From Lactarius indigo (taxonomy: Eukaryota; Basidiomycota; Agaricomycetes; Russulales; Russulaceae), in contig JAFKAC010000008.1 in NCBI GenBank assembly GCA_025766275.1, forward strand, positions 992,001-1,056,000: a stretch of 64,000 nucleotides of DNA. The letters run 5' to 3'. How positions within the stretch are numbered: position 1 is the first letter of the stretch; each line of letters begins with the position of its first letter. Of this stretch, positions 1-11,302 are shown piece after piece. The notes beneath the pieces are model-generated. The model was not told the DNA's origin and did no database searches. It saw nothing but the letters and a program-made list of their open reading frames with translations. The position numbers and the translations under genes were made by a program.

Positions 1-2211
1 TGCAGCGTGGGCCTTCGAACTCTGCACTTCCTCTTCCTCTCGCCGCGGTGCCTCCCTCTCTCGCTCTCCTTCTTGCTGTGGCACTGGCACCGTTTCCGGC
101 GCGTGCGTGGGCTGGTGGAGGCCTTCGATGGCCGTCGGACCTGAATCGACGACAGCGGCAGTCGTAAAGCGGTTTGCCATAGCGCCAGAAACTGGCTTAA
201 AAATGGCCGCGCTCTTTGAATAGTCTGATAGTTCTCTATGGTAGGCTTCAGAAGTTTGGCCAGGGAGCTTAGGCGGGAGAAGTTCCGGGTGGTCTGGCGT
301 AGACTGCGACTGGAGATAGGCAACGTAGCGCTCCTGCTTAGCCAGATCATTGGCGAACGGCATGAAGCCTTTGAGTGCAGCGGTAGCGATGTGGGGAGCG
401 GTATAAGGGAGGCTCGACGGCACAGGAGGAGCCTCCACGGAAGGCGGGGTAGATTCGGGAGCGGATGGATGGAGGCCAGCAGCAGCGTGTTCGATGCGTT
501 CGCGGTCTTCCTTCGATAGGTAGTCGAACACCGACCGCGTTGATGGAAGAGGCTCTTCGCCGAGGATGGCACCACGCTGTTTTGTACTATATTAATACGG
601 CTTAGGACAAAGGTATTGGCATTACCTCGTCGGCAGTCAGTTTTTGCCTTTTCGGCGCAGCTTCCCGTGTCGATGTAGACACTCCGGATTTTTCAACATT
701 GGGATCGCTCTGCCATACCCGCCGGGGATCAGGTTTCCGGCCCGCAGGTACCTCTGGAATTGGAAACCTGCACCATGCTCGATGAGACGAATAACCACGA
801 ATATTGGAGAGACAGTCACCATTGATCCTTCTGTACTGGCTCCGGAGAAAGGACAAAGCCGGGTAGTAAAATTATTCCATTCGAAAACTTCTGCTGCGTC
901 GTGGTTGCCTAACAGTGATTTGAGTCCATTGCGTGTAGTAAACAGAATTTCTGTCAACACCCACCGCCTTGTGACCTGGCTTGTTCTGACTAAAACTGGC
1001 GCCGTCGTCGGCGTCACGGGTTGAATCGTAAGGTATGTAAGTCCGGTCAGCACGAGATGCAGAATCGTAGACGTCAATGTCATCGTCTTCTGCCTCGTTC
1101 AACGCGCCAAGACCAAATCCAGCTGGGGGGGGGTAGTAAGTCTCCGCGGACAGCACCACCACCAAACATTCCTCACCTGCGAGTGTTGGTCCCTTAATCT
1201 CCGGGCGCTTCTGGCCAAGGCTCTCACCAAGCCCAGGAGCAGCTGTGTAACCGAGTCCGTGCGAATCTGACTTCATCGAAAATCGCGGCACGACTGTATC
1301 GCGCGGCGGGTACATGTGACGCTTCGCTTCGTCGTCGTCGTCGAGCGCGTCGATGTCGACCCCATTGATCGACTTCCCTGCGGCGAGCAGATCCTGAATT
1401 TTGCGAGTGCGCCAAGTGACACGTGGGCCGACACCCTGCCCAGGACGCCAGCCCATCTTTTTGAGTAAACGCACGCCGGGCGAGTCCTCCAGCGGGGGCA
1501 TTAGTGCGCGCTGTATGCTAGCAGCAATCGAACTGCCGAAAAAAGTTGAACGGTGGTGCCGACGACGGACAGAGGTATAGAAAACTCACTCTTGCTCGGG
1601 GTCGCCCTGAGCGGGTTCAGGCTGAGTAACTCCAAACACGCCCTGTTGCTGCTCCTGCTGCTGCTTTACGCCGGCCATGATCTGGTTCTCTCTGAGCTCC
1701 GCGAGGTCCTCCTCGTCCATGTAGTCTTCTGGACGGGAAGCTTTTTGCTTGGCGCGATCCGCCCTTGACGAGACGAATGTCGACGGAGTCCATCCTGCAA
1801 AACGTCGGTGTGCGCGATAAGGAGTTGTGTGGCGATGAGAACGCACCTTCCTTCGAGCCGACGGTGTTAAAGTAGCCAGCAGAGAAACCACCTGTGAAGG
1901 CGCCGTGTAATCGCCTGCGGCCCTTCTCGTCCCGAACCTACAGTGCCACGTTCACGTTGGAGCGGAGGTAGCGAAGAGTGAACCTGTCGGGCATACTTCT
2001 TGTTTCCATAATGGAACGAATTCATTCGCGTCCTTTTTCTCTAGAGGAGGCAGTGGAGTGCCGATCTAGACGAGAAGTACGCTCGCACTCATAGCACAGC
2101 GACAATGTCTCAGACACGCACCAAACAATAGTTCTCTGCGGCCTTCTTGCTTGCATAATTGATGCCCTGCTCGTCCAACCTTCGTTTCAAGCGCGCAGTT
2201 CCTGTGCTCAT
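1..2211 (-). CDS. GPATCH1: G-patch domain protein, GPATCH1/TGH type (3' end cut by window)
   Basis: Nuclear pre-mRNA splicing-associated protein; in other eukaryotes this family joins the late spliceosome, and a G-patch normally stimulates a DEAH helicase. The start ATG is at 2211 ([19 protein letters not shown]) and coding runs leftward off the window, so the C-terminus is missing. Exons join cleanly with short introns. First comes the DUF1604 N-terminal region ([36 protein letters not shown], then [16 protein letters not shown] and [13 protein letters not shown]). The G-patch follows at about 1400-1500 ([19 protein letters not shown]). Next are the [19 protein letters not shown] segment, an ILLPGFVL motif, the [19 protein letters not shown] segment spanning 700-800, and a tail with [20 protein letters not shown]. 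No other family has this motif order, so the assignment is firm; only exact intron edges are by eye. Confidence 0.93.
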
Positions 2212-2585
2212 CGTTCCTTGTACAAAGCTACCACTGGCAAGAGCCGCCGGAACTGAGAGTAACTCGCAAGATGCACGTGATGTGCGTCTCAATATCGATA
2301 TTACGTAGTCGATAAGTCCTTATCATATACATCAACAGAATGGTTCATTCCAGCGTAGGCCCGGGTGTACTGTATATCGAATAACCGTGCTACTCGCAAT
2401 GAAGCCTGCTCTTTCGTGCACGTCATGCCGGACTTGGGGCCCACGCAGAGGGGCGAGAACACCTCGTCAGAGGGAGTTTAGAGGGCCTGAAGGCTGGTCC
2501 GTTTGGTCCGCACCGATCCAGCGCTATAGAAACCCAGCTGACCCATTTGCACAGAGTGGAGAGACGTAAAATGGGGTGTCACGCT

Positions 2586-2717
2586 GGGTAACGAAACGAC
2601 CCACAACCTCCCCCTCGTCCCTAGAGGCTAAATGTTAAGTTGGGTAATGAAATGACCCACACCCTCATCCCCGGAGGCTAAATAAATGGGCGCCACTGGG
2701 TAATGAAATGACCCACA
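2586..2717. repeat. 56-bp tandem repeat, about 2.4 copies
   Basis: The block GGGTAAYGAAAYGACCCACA occurs at 2586, 2642 and 2698, exactly 56 bp apart each time. The intervening sequence is also related (CCTC..TCCC.RGAGGCTAAAT). A decayed fourth unit may lie just to the left, at about 2566-2585. It is intergenic and about 370 bp upstream of the G-patch gene start. No function can be read from it. Confidence 0.85.
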
Positions 2718-3480
2718 GCCTTCTATTTCTTGCTGCGAACCTGGTACATGGCCCTTGAGCGACTGAAGACAGATAACAATGACACCGCTGTTTCAGATAC
2801 GGCCTTTATTGATGAGGCTTACAAGGTCTCCAAGCCGGCAGCTGTCATGACTTGGAGGGCCGGCTGGCACGCCGCTGCAAGACCTCCCACATTTACCGAC
2901 GAGTTCCATGTAGTCCATATCAGTTGGTTCACCTAAACCCTGCTGCTGGAGAAAACAAATTTCTCTCAGGGGGCGATCTCTACACTTTCTGGCCTTTGAT
3001 GGAGCATCCCTTCGACAAAGGCTACCACCAACACCTTCGCCTTCACTCAGCCCGTCTTGTAGGTGTAAGGAGCTTGAAACAGCCGAGTCTCGATTACATG
3101 ACCACACGCGCACCTGCTACTCGCAGTTCGGCTGTGACCCGAAAGCCGGTGCGAACATCGACCGTTTTTTTGGGAGTTGTGTGACGAAGACCTCGAAAGT
3201 GGTGTTCTAGCCGCGGCCGCCCCCTTTTCACCAGAGTTGCCGTGACTCGATTGATATCGGCCCAGTTTTATAATTACCTCGCGCCTTCTGTCCTTCTCAT
3301 TACGGCTTCTCGTTACGGCGTGACAGCCTTCACAGTCTTCTTACTCCCACCTTGTAAGCTTGTACAAAGCTCAACCTAGTGGAGTAGTCGCGTCTTCGGA
3401 TGGGTGTTGCGATGGATAAATGCGGAGCGTTACAAAAGCGTCGTTCTCAATGTTATTCCTGCAGTACATTGTGCTCACAA

Positions 3481-3880
3481 GCGACCACCTGGAATGATCC
3501 TCCCAGACTCGGATAACAGCGCAATCTCATCGCGTCTACGCCAATGCTACCCACAGCAGGGCTCCCTGCCCTCTGCATCTAGGTCCGCGCCATGTTCCGA
3601 TAGGAAACGTGGGACCTCGAGCTCAGGTGTTGTCATCGGTGCAATGGGACTAGTAACACCACTTGGCTCCAGTGATACTGTAATCACGATACTGTCATCG
3701 CCCTGCGAATTAATATCGTTCTCAAGTAGCGCCTGAATGACGTCGAGGTGCCCATTGTGCAGTGGTGTCTCGTTACCCGATCACAGAACATCTGCATCCC
3801 CATCACGTCGAAGTAGTAGCATCGCCCAACCTGGGCGTGACCCGCACACGACACCGCACACAATGTGGGCGCATAGCCAC
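3481..3880 (-). pseudogene. Broken ankyrin-repeat gene fragment
   Basis: Read on the minus strand, pieces of ankyrin repeats appear in changing frames. The first (about 3875-3800) reads YAPTLCAVSCAGHAQV followed by LLLRRDGDADV. The next, after an in-frame stop, reads GNETPLHNGHLDVIQALLEN, and another reads LSEHGADLDAEGREP before a stop and DEIALLSESG. TPLHNGHLDVIQALLE is a clear ankyrin helix-turn-helix signature. At least two stops and one frame change break it, and no start, signal or companion domain (such as NACHT) is readable nearby. It is probably the remains of one of the large ankyrin/NLR-like genes common in these fungi; the parent architecture is inference. Confidence 0.7.
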
Positions 3881-6687
3881 CTATAGAATTTGGACATTCG
3901 AAAGTGAGGTAGACAACTAGTTCACAAGCACACGAGGTAACATAGATAGTATAATTACACAGCCCCAGGTTGCTTTGAAAATCGGATTTCGGCGCAAAAT
4001 GGAGCGCCATCTACACCGTGAAACTGGACCCACACAGTACAGCTTGTCCAGGTCAAAGAGACACTTTGCCCTATCGCGAATGCATGAGGCCACATTCTCA
4101 GCCTGAATGATCCAGTATCTAGTTTCACCTCGAGCTTATAGGTACTGTAATGTCGTTGTCGTTGTCAACAACTACCTGCACTAAGGCACAGACAGGTTAT
4201 GGTGAGGACCGTGAAAGCACTTTTGAGAACAAGATGGTAGTCTCTCGTCGTAGCTGCTAGGCAATTTAACAGACCCCAGCACCCTCAACTTGGCAATGAA
4301 GCGGATGCAGACTCGGGAGGTGGACCTTCTTCGTCCTTTTCTCATACACTTTCAGGCAACATCGGAGACGGACTAGAACTGTGTGTCTGTGGGGAATGCC
4401 CGAGACGTGGAGAGTTCTTCGGCGCCAAGGATGAAGAATGTGACCGCCCAGAAGTTCAGGGTCCAGTGCAACTTGCCAGTGGGTACATACCGCACCTCCA
4501 CGTGAACAATTGTACAGTTCATACAGATAGTCGGCGACCAGATCTCGGAGATTGTAAGTAGGCACCGAATTGATTATATCTAGCCCTTGACTAGTTTGAC
4601 TGGCGTAAGAGTCGTTTTATTGCCCGCATTCGACAAACAAATGCGGGCGATAAAGGACCCTTACAACCGGGTGTCTTATAAGACCCACCCTCGACTCCAA
4701 TCGAACGTCGTAGCCCAGCAGACAACCTAGTGGCACACTATGATGTCCCTCGACGCAAGTTTCTACAACTCCCGGAATAACGCAGTTACAGTGTGGGATC
4801 ACATCGCCAGAAAGCAGCGTGCGTCCCGCGACTGAGCAACGGTTGGCGCTCGTATCCACCATGTTTGCTATTTTCACCAGAATTTAGATGGTTTCCTCTC
4901 GTCCAAAAGTCGAGCAGGTGGAGCGGTCAGGCCGGTCAGGTACAAGAACGACCCCACATGTCTGATCCAACTCCGAGAAGAATCAAATTTCCGACTGGAG
5001 TGGGCTTCTTTTCCCTAATTTTGCTCCTATGATAGAAGCACAAGACCAAACTTGGGGAGTGCGTACTTGGGTTTGGTGCGATTGGAACATCGGGCCGTCG
5101 AAATGACGTTGCCCGGTACTGTAGTGGGTGTCCGACCCTCTGGAGTGCCATTACGGTCGCCCCAATTCAGTGTTTTCCTTCGCTCATAGTGTCGTTTTGC
5201 CCCACTGGGGCTGTTTGGTGTCCACCCCAACTGTGACAGCTCTTCCGAAGCAGTGAATGTATTCTCTGACGGGTCCTGGACCGTTTCTGTCCCGCCGGCA
5301 CAACCAGGACAGCAACATTGGCACGCCCCCGGAAAAATCACGCCGCTTTTCCATTTGCATAGCCACAGGACCTTAGTCCAGAGCCCGCCGTGTTCACTGT
5401 TACAAGTCTCAACTGCTTGTGTTTGGGCCAGCGAGGTAAGGATATCTGGGTCATGGGAACGACAGGAGTAAGGTCATTGTAGTTGGAGTCCGTGGACATG
5501 CTTACCATAATGGCACCTTCCACACATCCACACTCATGCGGCCTTCCGAGTCGGGTGCTGGGCACTGAGTACTGAGGCCTTGTATCATCGTGGCGCCATG
5601 CCAGTGAATAAACAACGCACCCCAACCGCCGGGTCAAGAAATGCTAAGACAAAAGCGCTCCCACAAAGAAGTTTCGATATGACATTTTAGAAGTGTCATG
5701 AGGTACAGCGCCCAACATGCGCCATTTAGTCGGTCTGGACACCTGGTTCAAAACCCGTTCGCGGATTCCGCTACTTGGGATATACTGTACAAACGAATGA
5801 GCCCCTCTTGCCACACGTTAGACCCACTTCCAGCTCCACTTGGCCGCATTGACAGCTCGGGACGCTCAGCAGGGAGTGTGCCATGACCCTGAGGGAGGGC
5901 ATTGGTATTTCGGCTAATTACTTCAAGCCCACCGTGGGCTACTCCATAGCGACGTTCTCACGGATGACCGGCATGTGAACGAGCATAGGAGCCAGTGTGC
6001 ACACATTGGGTCATGAGAAGGGTAGGGATCATGCATCGATCATGTTTCGTGTCATCCATATGGCACGCGACAGAAATCGAATTGTGCAATTGTGCCTTAG
6101 CGCTCAGAGTGGCAGTGACGCGTGGTCCGAGAAACGCAATTGGGCTCGGTCACTGGCAGTGAGCCTAAATCGAGCATTTACATCAATCGTCCAGCTGCTC
6201 TCAGGTTCCTCTCCGGCACTTCCTCGTCGACGGTCGAAATGACAGATAAAATGTGCTACATATGGTGCATATGTCTGGACTAGAGTTCTCTGCCTCCGTA
6301 GGACGTCAACGGGGGGTCAGACGAGATGTCGGTTCCTGCAAGCAAGTGATGTGATCCCCGGAGTGACGGACTTGGGGGGCAGTGATTCGTACTGACCACT
6401 ACGGTCAAAATGAGGAACGCCATCAACGGTTGTGAGTTTTTCAAAGAGATAGCGAAATATCATGAGGGCCGACGATAGGGAATTTGTTTGCAACAGGCGT
6501 CTTCAAGGCACAGGAATCGCTGGCACATGCTTATCTCGGACCTCGTCTTATCGAAACTTCTTTCAATGGGAAACGGGAACGACGACCTATAATTGTTGTC
6601 ATGTGAGGACAGCTTCTCAGCACTTTTCTCCCACCCCACACTCCCACCCAACTGCAGCATTTGCCTCCCTTGGGGACACTTTGCAGA

Positions 6688-9326
6688 ATGTCCACAGAAA
6701 AGTACGAGGAGAGTAACATCTTTAACGACAAGTCCCTCGAAAAGGGCCCCGCTGAACGTGCTGCACCTGCGGATGACCGCTACCACTTCGACCAATCTGA
6801 CCTTGACCGCGTCCAGCGTCGTCTGAAGCAGCGCCATGTACAAATGTTCGTACTTTCTTCTTACATGAACGTAGTTCACCGTGTTGATATCCTCCCGATT
6901 GTACAGGATTGCCGTTCGTGCCACCTGCTCATTATCAGCCAGAGCCTAACCATCTTCCCTCTACGCCCAGATTGCGGGTACAATTGGAACGGGTCTGTTC
7001 CTTGGGTCGGGCTCTGCCCTTCAGGGTGCAGGTCCCTTGGGCGCACTGCTCGCGTACATGTTGGTTGGGACGGTTGCGTATTCGTACGTCAACCTTTGAT
7101 CCTCCTGGAACCCTTCTCTTATGGGGATACAGGTCATTGTGCTCCGTCGGTGAAATGACGGCTTTAGCGCCTATTTCTGGGACTTTCCCTCACTTTGGTA
7201 GGTTCCATTGGTGTCAGATAGGGCGCAATCTCTCATTACTGGAATCTCACGTTCAGCCGCTCGATGGGTTCAGCCTTCCTTTGGTGCCGCTGTAAGTGCT
7301 GCTTTCTGTGTTGTGCTACTCGTGCTCAAATGGGGGGTTACTATGTAGGTTGGCTGGGTACGTAATTACAAGTCACCTCGGACTTTGTGTGCTCAGCTCA
7401 CAATTCATTCTTTTTAAATAGAATTACTTCTATGTGAGTGGTGTTGATCGTCGATTTCTCACGAGTACTGAAATGTGTTCATTCGATTCGTAGGCACAAG
7501 CGTAAGTTTCTGATTTCTTTTTAGAAAAATTGCCCCACGTTTAAACCCTACCTCCGGTCTTCCAGTATCACCGTGCCAGTTGAGATCACGGCCGCAACGA
7601 TCTTGATTACTTTCTGGGATGATAACGTTTGTCCTGAATTCTTAGCTGCCAAAAAAGGATATCGATTTTGACGCGCTGTCCCACTACTGTAGCACAAGCA
7701 CCAGGCCGGTTATACCGCCGTGCTCTGCTTCCTCGTCTGCCTGATCAACATTTTCGGGGTTCGGTATTTCGGCGAATGTCAGCACTGTCACTTCTCTTGA
7801 AGGAATCTAATCTGATCCCTATTTCAGCTGAATTCATTTTCTCTATCATCAAGCGTACGTTCCGTCCTTCCGCCTGGTCTATAGACGGCACTGATTCTCC
7901 TGCTCAGTTACCCTTATTACTGGGCTCATCCTATGTGGTTTAGTCATTGACCTTGGTGGAGGCCCCGATCATAAGCGTCTCGGCTTCACCGTAAGTGCGC
8001 ACTCAATACCTGTGTTAGTGCGTCCTAACTTGGAGCCCAGTACTGGAAGCATCCTGGTGCCCTTGCTGGTCCTGGTCTCGTCAACAGCAAGTCTACTGAT
8101 CACTTCTTGGGTTGGTTGTCCGTCCTCGTGCAGGCAGGTTTCTCCTTCCAGGGTATGGAGCTCGTCGCGATGTAGGCTTCTTGTCCCCCCTCTTCCTTTT
8201 GGTACCTACTCTGACATTAATCAATGCAGTGCAGCGTCTGAGACAGAGAACCCGCGCCGCAATATCTCAAAGGCCGTCCGCCGCGTATTCTGGCGTATCG
8301 TTGTTTTCTACATCCTCGGTATCCTCATCACTGGCATGCTCGTTCCGTCCGATGACCCTGATTTGCTCAATGGTGGCGGTACCGCCTCCGAGTCTCCCTA
8401 CGTCATCGCAATCCGCCGTGCCGGCATCCACACACTTCCGTCCATCATCAATGCGGCTATCTTCACCAGCGCGTTCTCTGCGGGCAACTCGTTCCTCTTT
8501 TGCTCGTCGCGTATTCTGTACGGTCTTGCTATCCGTGGTCAGGCCCCCCGCTTCTTCACATACTGCACGAAGAACGGCTTGCCGATCATCGCCGTTTTGT
8601 TCTGTGTGAGTTTTCCTTCGTGTACGGGCTATGTAGTGTGCACGGGCTCATCTCTCACGGACTTACAGTGCAGCTTCTCCCTCCTCTCTTTCATGAACGT
8701 GTCGTCCGGTGCAGGCAAGGTCTTCAAGTAGGCTCACGATCCTTTTCGCAAACGAGAAAGGTCTTCTAAACAATCGTTTACTTTGCAGCTGGTTCGTTAA
8801 CCTTTCGACTTCTGCCGGCTTCTTCACCTGGTGGTCAATAAACCTGACTTACATCCGCTTCTGTGCGTTTTTTTCTTCTTTTTCGTTCCTCTTTACGCTG
8901 ATGACCAACAATCCGTCCAGGGCGTGGTCACAAAGTTCAGGGCCGCGACCGCAGTGAGCTCGCATACTGGAACCCAATGCAACCCTATCTCGCCATTTGG
9001 GGTGTTTTCTGGACGACGATCTTCATCCTCGTCGATGGTTACCAAGTCTTCTTTGTGTGGGACACACAGGACTTCCTCACGGCGTACATCAATATCCCCA
9101 TCTTCTTCGCACTCTGGGCCGGCTGGACACTTTATATGCGCAGACCCTTCTGGCGTGCCCACGAGATGGACTTTGTTACGGTGCGTTGCGGCGGTCGCAC
9201 ACCAATGCATTTGGTCCTTGCTCACGTGTGCCATTTACTTAGGGCATTCCATCCATCGAGGAGACGGACGCCCCAGAGGTGCCCCCACGGAATCTCGGCG
9301 AAAAGATTTTCAACATTATATTCTAG
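6688..9326 (+). CDS. Amino-acid permease, YAT/AAP family (APC superfamily)
   Basis: Plasma-membrane, proton-coupled amino-acid importer with 12 predicted membrane helices. The start is ATG 6688 (MSTEKYEESNIFNDK); a hydrophilic N-terminus leads into the first helix pair, IAGTIGTGLFLGSGSALQGA then GPLGALLAYMLVGTVAYS. Family motifs continue in order across about a dozen short exons: CSVGEMTALAPISGTFPHF, AARWVQPSFGAAVGW, the VPVEITAATILITFWDD segment, AGYTAVLCFLVCLINIFGVR, FIFSIIK, FSFQGMELVAI, then SETENPRRNISKAVRRVFWR and AFSAGNSFLFCSSRILYGLA. The last helices lie at about 8970-9180 (YLAIWGVFWTTIFILVDGYQ). The C-terminus ends ..NLGEKIFNIIF at the TAG of 9324-9326. It is intron-rich but unbroken. 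The specific substrate cannot be told from sequence. It converges on the methyltransferase gene, leaving about 220 bp between stop codons. Confidence 0.93.
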
Positions 9327-9549
9327 CTTTCGCGTTCTCCGGGTGTCTCACCCATTTCATCTACTGTCATGTTTTGTCGACGACTGCTGCCTGATATACA
9401 GTACGATTAGTACCTTGTTTGGTTCTCTTGCCATCATGCTGTCGGACGTAATAAAGTCCATTCTTCTCTTTGAAACACCTCGCCTACTCGATTTGGAAAG
9501 AGACAGGCATTATACTACTCCAGTGCCACACGCGAGCGGAGTGGTGTCA

Positions 9550-11215
9550 TTAAGGTGGACCGTCGTTGCAAGGTTCCGCAGCTGCAACCGTCAGCGATCC
9601 GTCTCTTTCGGTGCGCCGGAATTTCCCCTGCATCCAAACGCGATACATCTTGAGCTGTCGCTTGCGGTTCACGAGTAGCCTGCGGTCGACGCCAAGCTGC
9701 TCGGTGACGAAGAGCGGGTGGGCCAAGCCAAGCGCGGCAGGGTCACGCAGGGACGGATGGGTCGGCTGTGTGGATGGGTCGGCATTGGGAAGGGGGCCGT
9801 CGGAGGAAAGAGGGGAATCGAGACCGGGTGTGGGTGTATCATCGCGATCATCTTCTACGCCACCGCCTTCGCCACCGCCGTTATCGCTGCTCTTATCATC
9901 GGCTTCGGTCGACTCGTGTATGTGTACCTGGGTCTGTGCAGTGGGCGCAGATGAGCCAGTAAACAGTAGCGCGAGCTCGTCTGCCGAAGGGCACAAAAGA
10001 AAATACGGGAGGGAAAATGAGGGTCAGTGGTGGTAATGAGGAAACAATTACGCAACCAAGTTCGAAAAAGTAGACGCGTGTGCCGTCGCCGCGGATGTAG
10101 AAGTTGTCGTCGAGTAGCCGGCCCGCTTTGAAGCGGAGCTGGGTGAGGTCGTACCGACCGTAGTCGCGCATAAGGACAAGCCCGCCAGGTTTCAGTATCT
10201 ATGTGTGTGTTAGTTAGTAACACCAGACACCAGCGAGGGAGTGGAGACTCAGACCTGCGCGATGTTGGAGATAGCCTGGGACCATTCGGATGGGTGTAGT
10301 GCGCTGAGGACAAACACGAGGACGAGAATGTCGGCAGACCGTGGCGCGAGATCGGGAGGCGGCGATGCGGAGGATAAGTCCCAAACCGAGGCAGTGATCG
10401 TTCCACAGGGCAGGGATGTGTACAGTGTATTGTGCTTCGACAAGATGAATGAATAAATGAGTGAAAAGGACCGAGCGAAGAAGCCCACCTGTACGAGCTT
10501 TATGGCATGGGAAGAATAGTCGAACGCATGTATGCGAAGCTCGGGATTGTGATTTTGTTCTAGGAGCGGGAATATGGCGTTTCCGGCGCCTGTGCATGGC
10601 GGCGGTCAGGAAAACTTATTATAAGCGAATGGTCGGGGGGACATACCACATCCGACTTCGACGACGGTGCGGGGTCCGGCCTGCACAGGGCGTACGTCAC
10701 GATCACAATGAATGAAGGACGGACAGGCGCACCGATAACTCGGCAGCGGCGACGAGCTCCGGGAACTCGAGATGTAACCTGATCGCGGATTGAACGACCA
10801 CAGTTCGCATAACGTAAGTGGAACACGCACCACTTGCGATTCTTGAAGAAGTTCGAGGCGTTTGTCTTGTAGAAGTTATCCCTTGTTCGTCGGTGAGCGT
10901 GACACAGCACAGGGATGGTAGATAACGAACCAGTGTTTAGCAGGTTTGGTGTTGTATTTTTGCTTGTCGAGTTGTGGGACTGGCGCAGCTCGCTGACGAG
11001 CCAACGAGGCTGCTATGGTAGCATGCTGGTCTGGCGGCGAAGGGACGTGATCCCAAGCGTTCTGAGACCAGACATCAGCGCTCTCTGTGAGAAATCTATG
11101 TTGGGTTGAAGATGAGGGATGGGGTCGGTGAACCAAGGAAGAGAGAGACGTTCCTCGCGCCGAAAGGAGGGCTGAGTGCAGTGAAGTCTTGTACGGAGGA
11201 AGTGATCTTGGCCAT
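9550..11215 (-). CDS. TRM140: tRNA (cytosine-32-N3)-methyltransferase, Trm140/METTL2 type
   Basis: SAM-dependent enzyme that makes m3C at position 32 of tRNA-Thr/Ser/Arg-type substrates. Readable exons in order: [56 protein letters not shown], the SAM-binding motif [44 protein letters not shown] and [15 protein letters not shown]. Then come [47 protein letters not shown], and after a long acidic/proline insert [20 protein letters not shown]. The last block marks the METTL2/Trm140 branch rather than METTL6. No actin-binding domain like that of yeast Abp140 is fused. The probable start is ATG 11215, followed by a short exon with PPFGARN. That exon does not join in frame to FLTESADVW with ordinary GT..AG sites, so the first junction is uncertain. 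The stop is at 9550. Confidence 0.9.
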
Positions 11216-11302
11216 TAAGATTAGAATTTAGAAATAATAAATTAGTTATGTTATCAATAAGTGAACTCGAGGCTGTCATCATCATCACCCATCCTCACCA
11301 CA
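11216..11302. promoter_or_regulatory. Short divergent promoter
   Basis: Only 87 bp separate the proposed start codons of the tRNA methyltransferase (minus) and the Rho exchange factor (plus). The interval is A/T-rich (a run like AGAAATAATAAATTAG) followed by CATCATCATCACC. Both 5' leaders must lie in or overlap this gap, so the genes probably share promoter elements. Confidence 0.55.

Larger units (their letters stand above)
2212..6687. other. Gene-poor interval, 4.5 kb
   Basis: Only a 56-bp tandem repeat near 2.6 kb and a broken ankyrin-repeat gene near 3.5-3.9 kb can be supported. The remaining open frames (for example minus-strand frames at 4266-4565 and 5338-5637) are short, overlap each other on both strands and match no family I recognise. 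No tRNA and no transposase or reverse-transcriptase motifs were seen. Confidence 0.6.
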
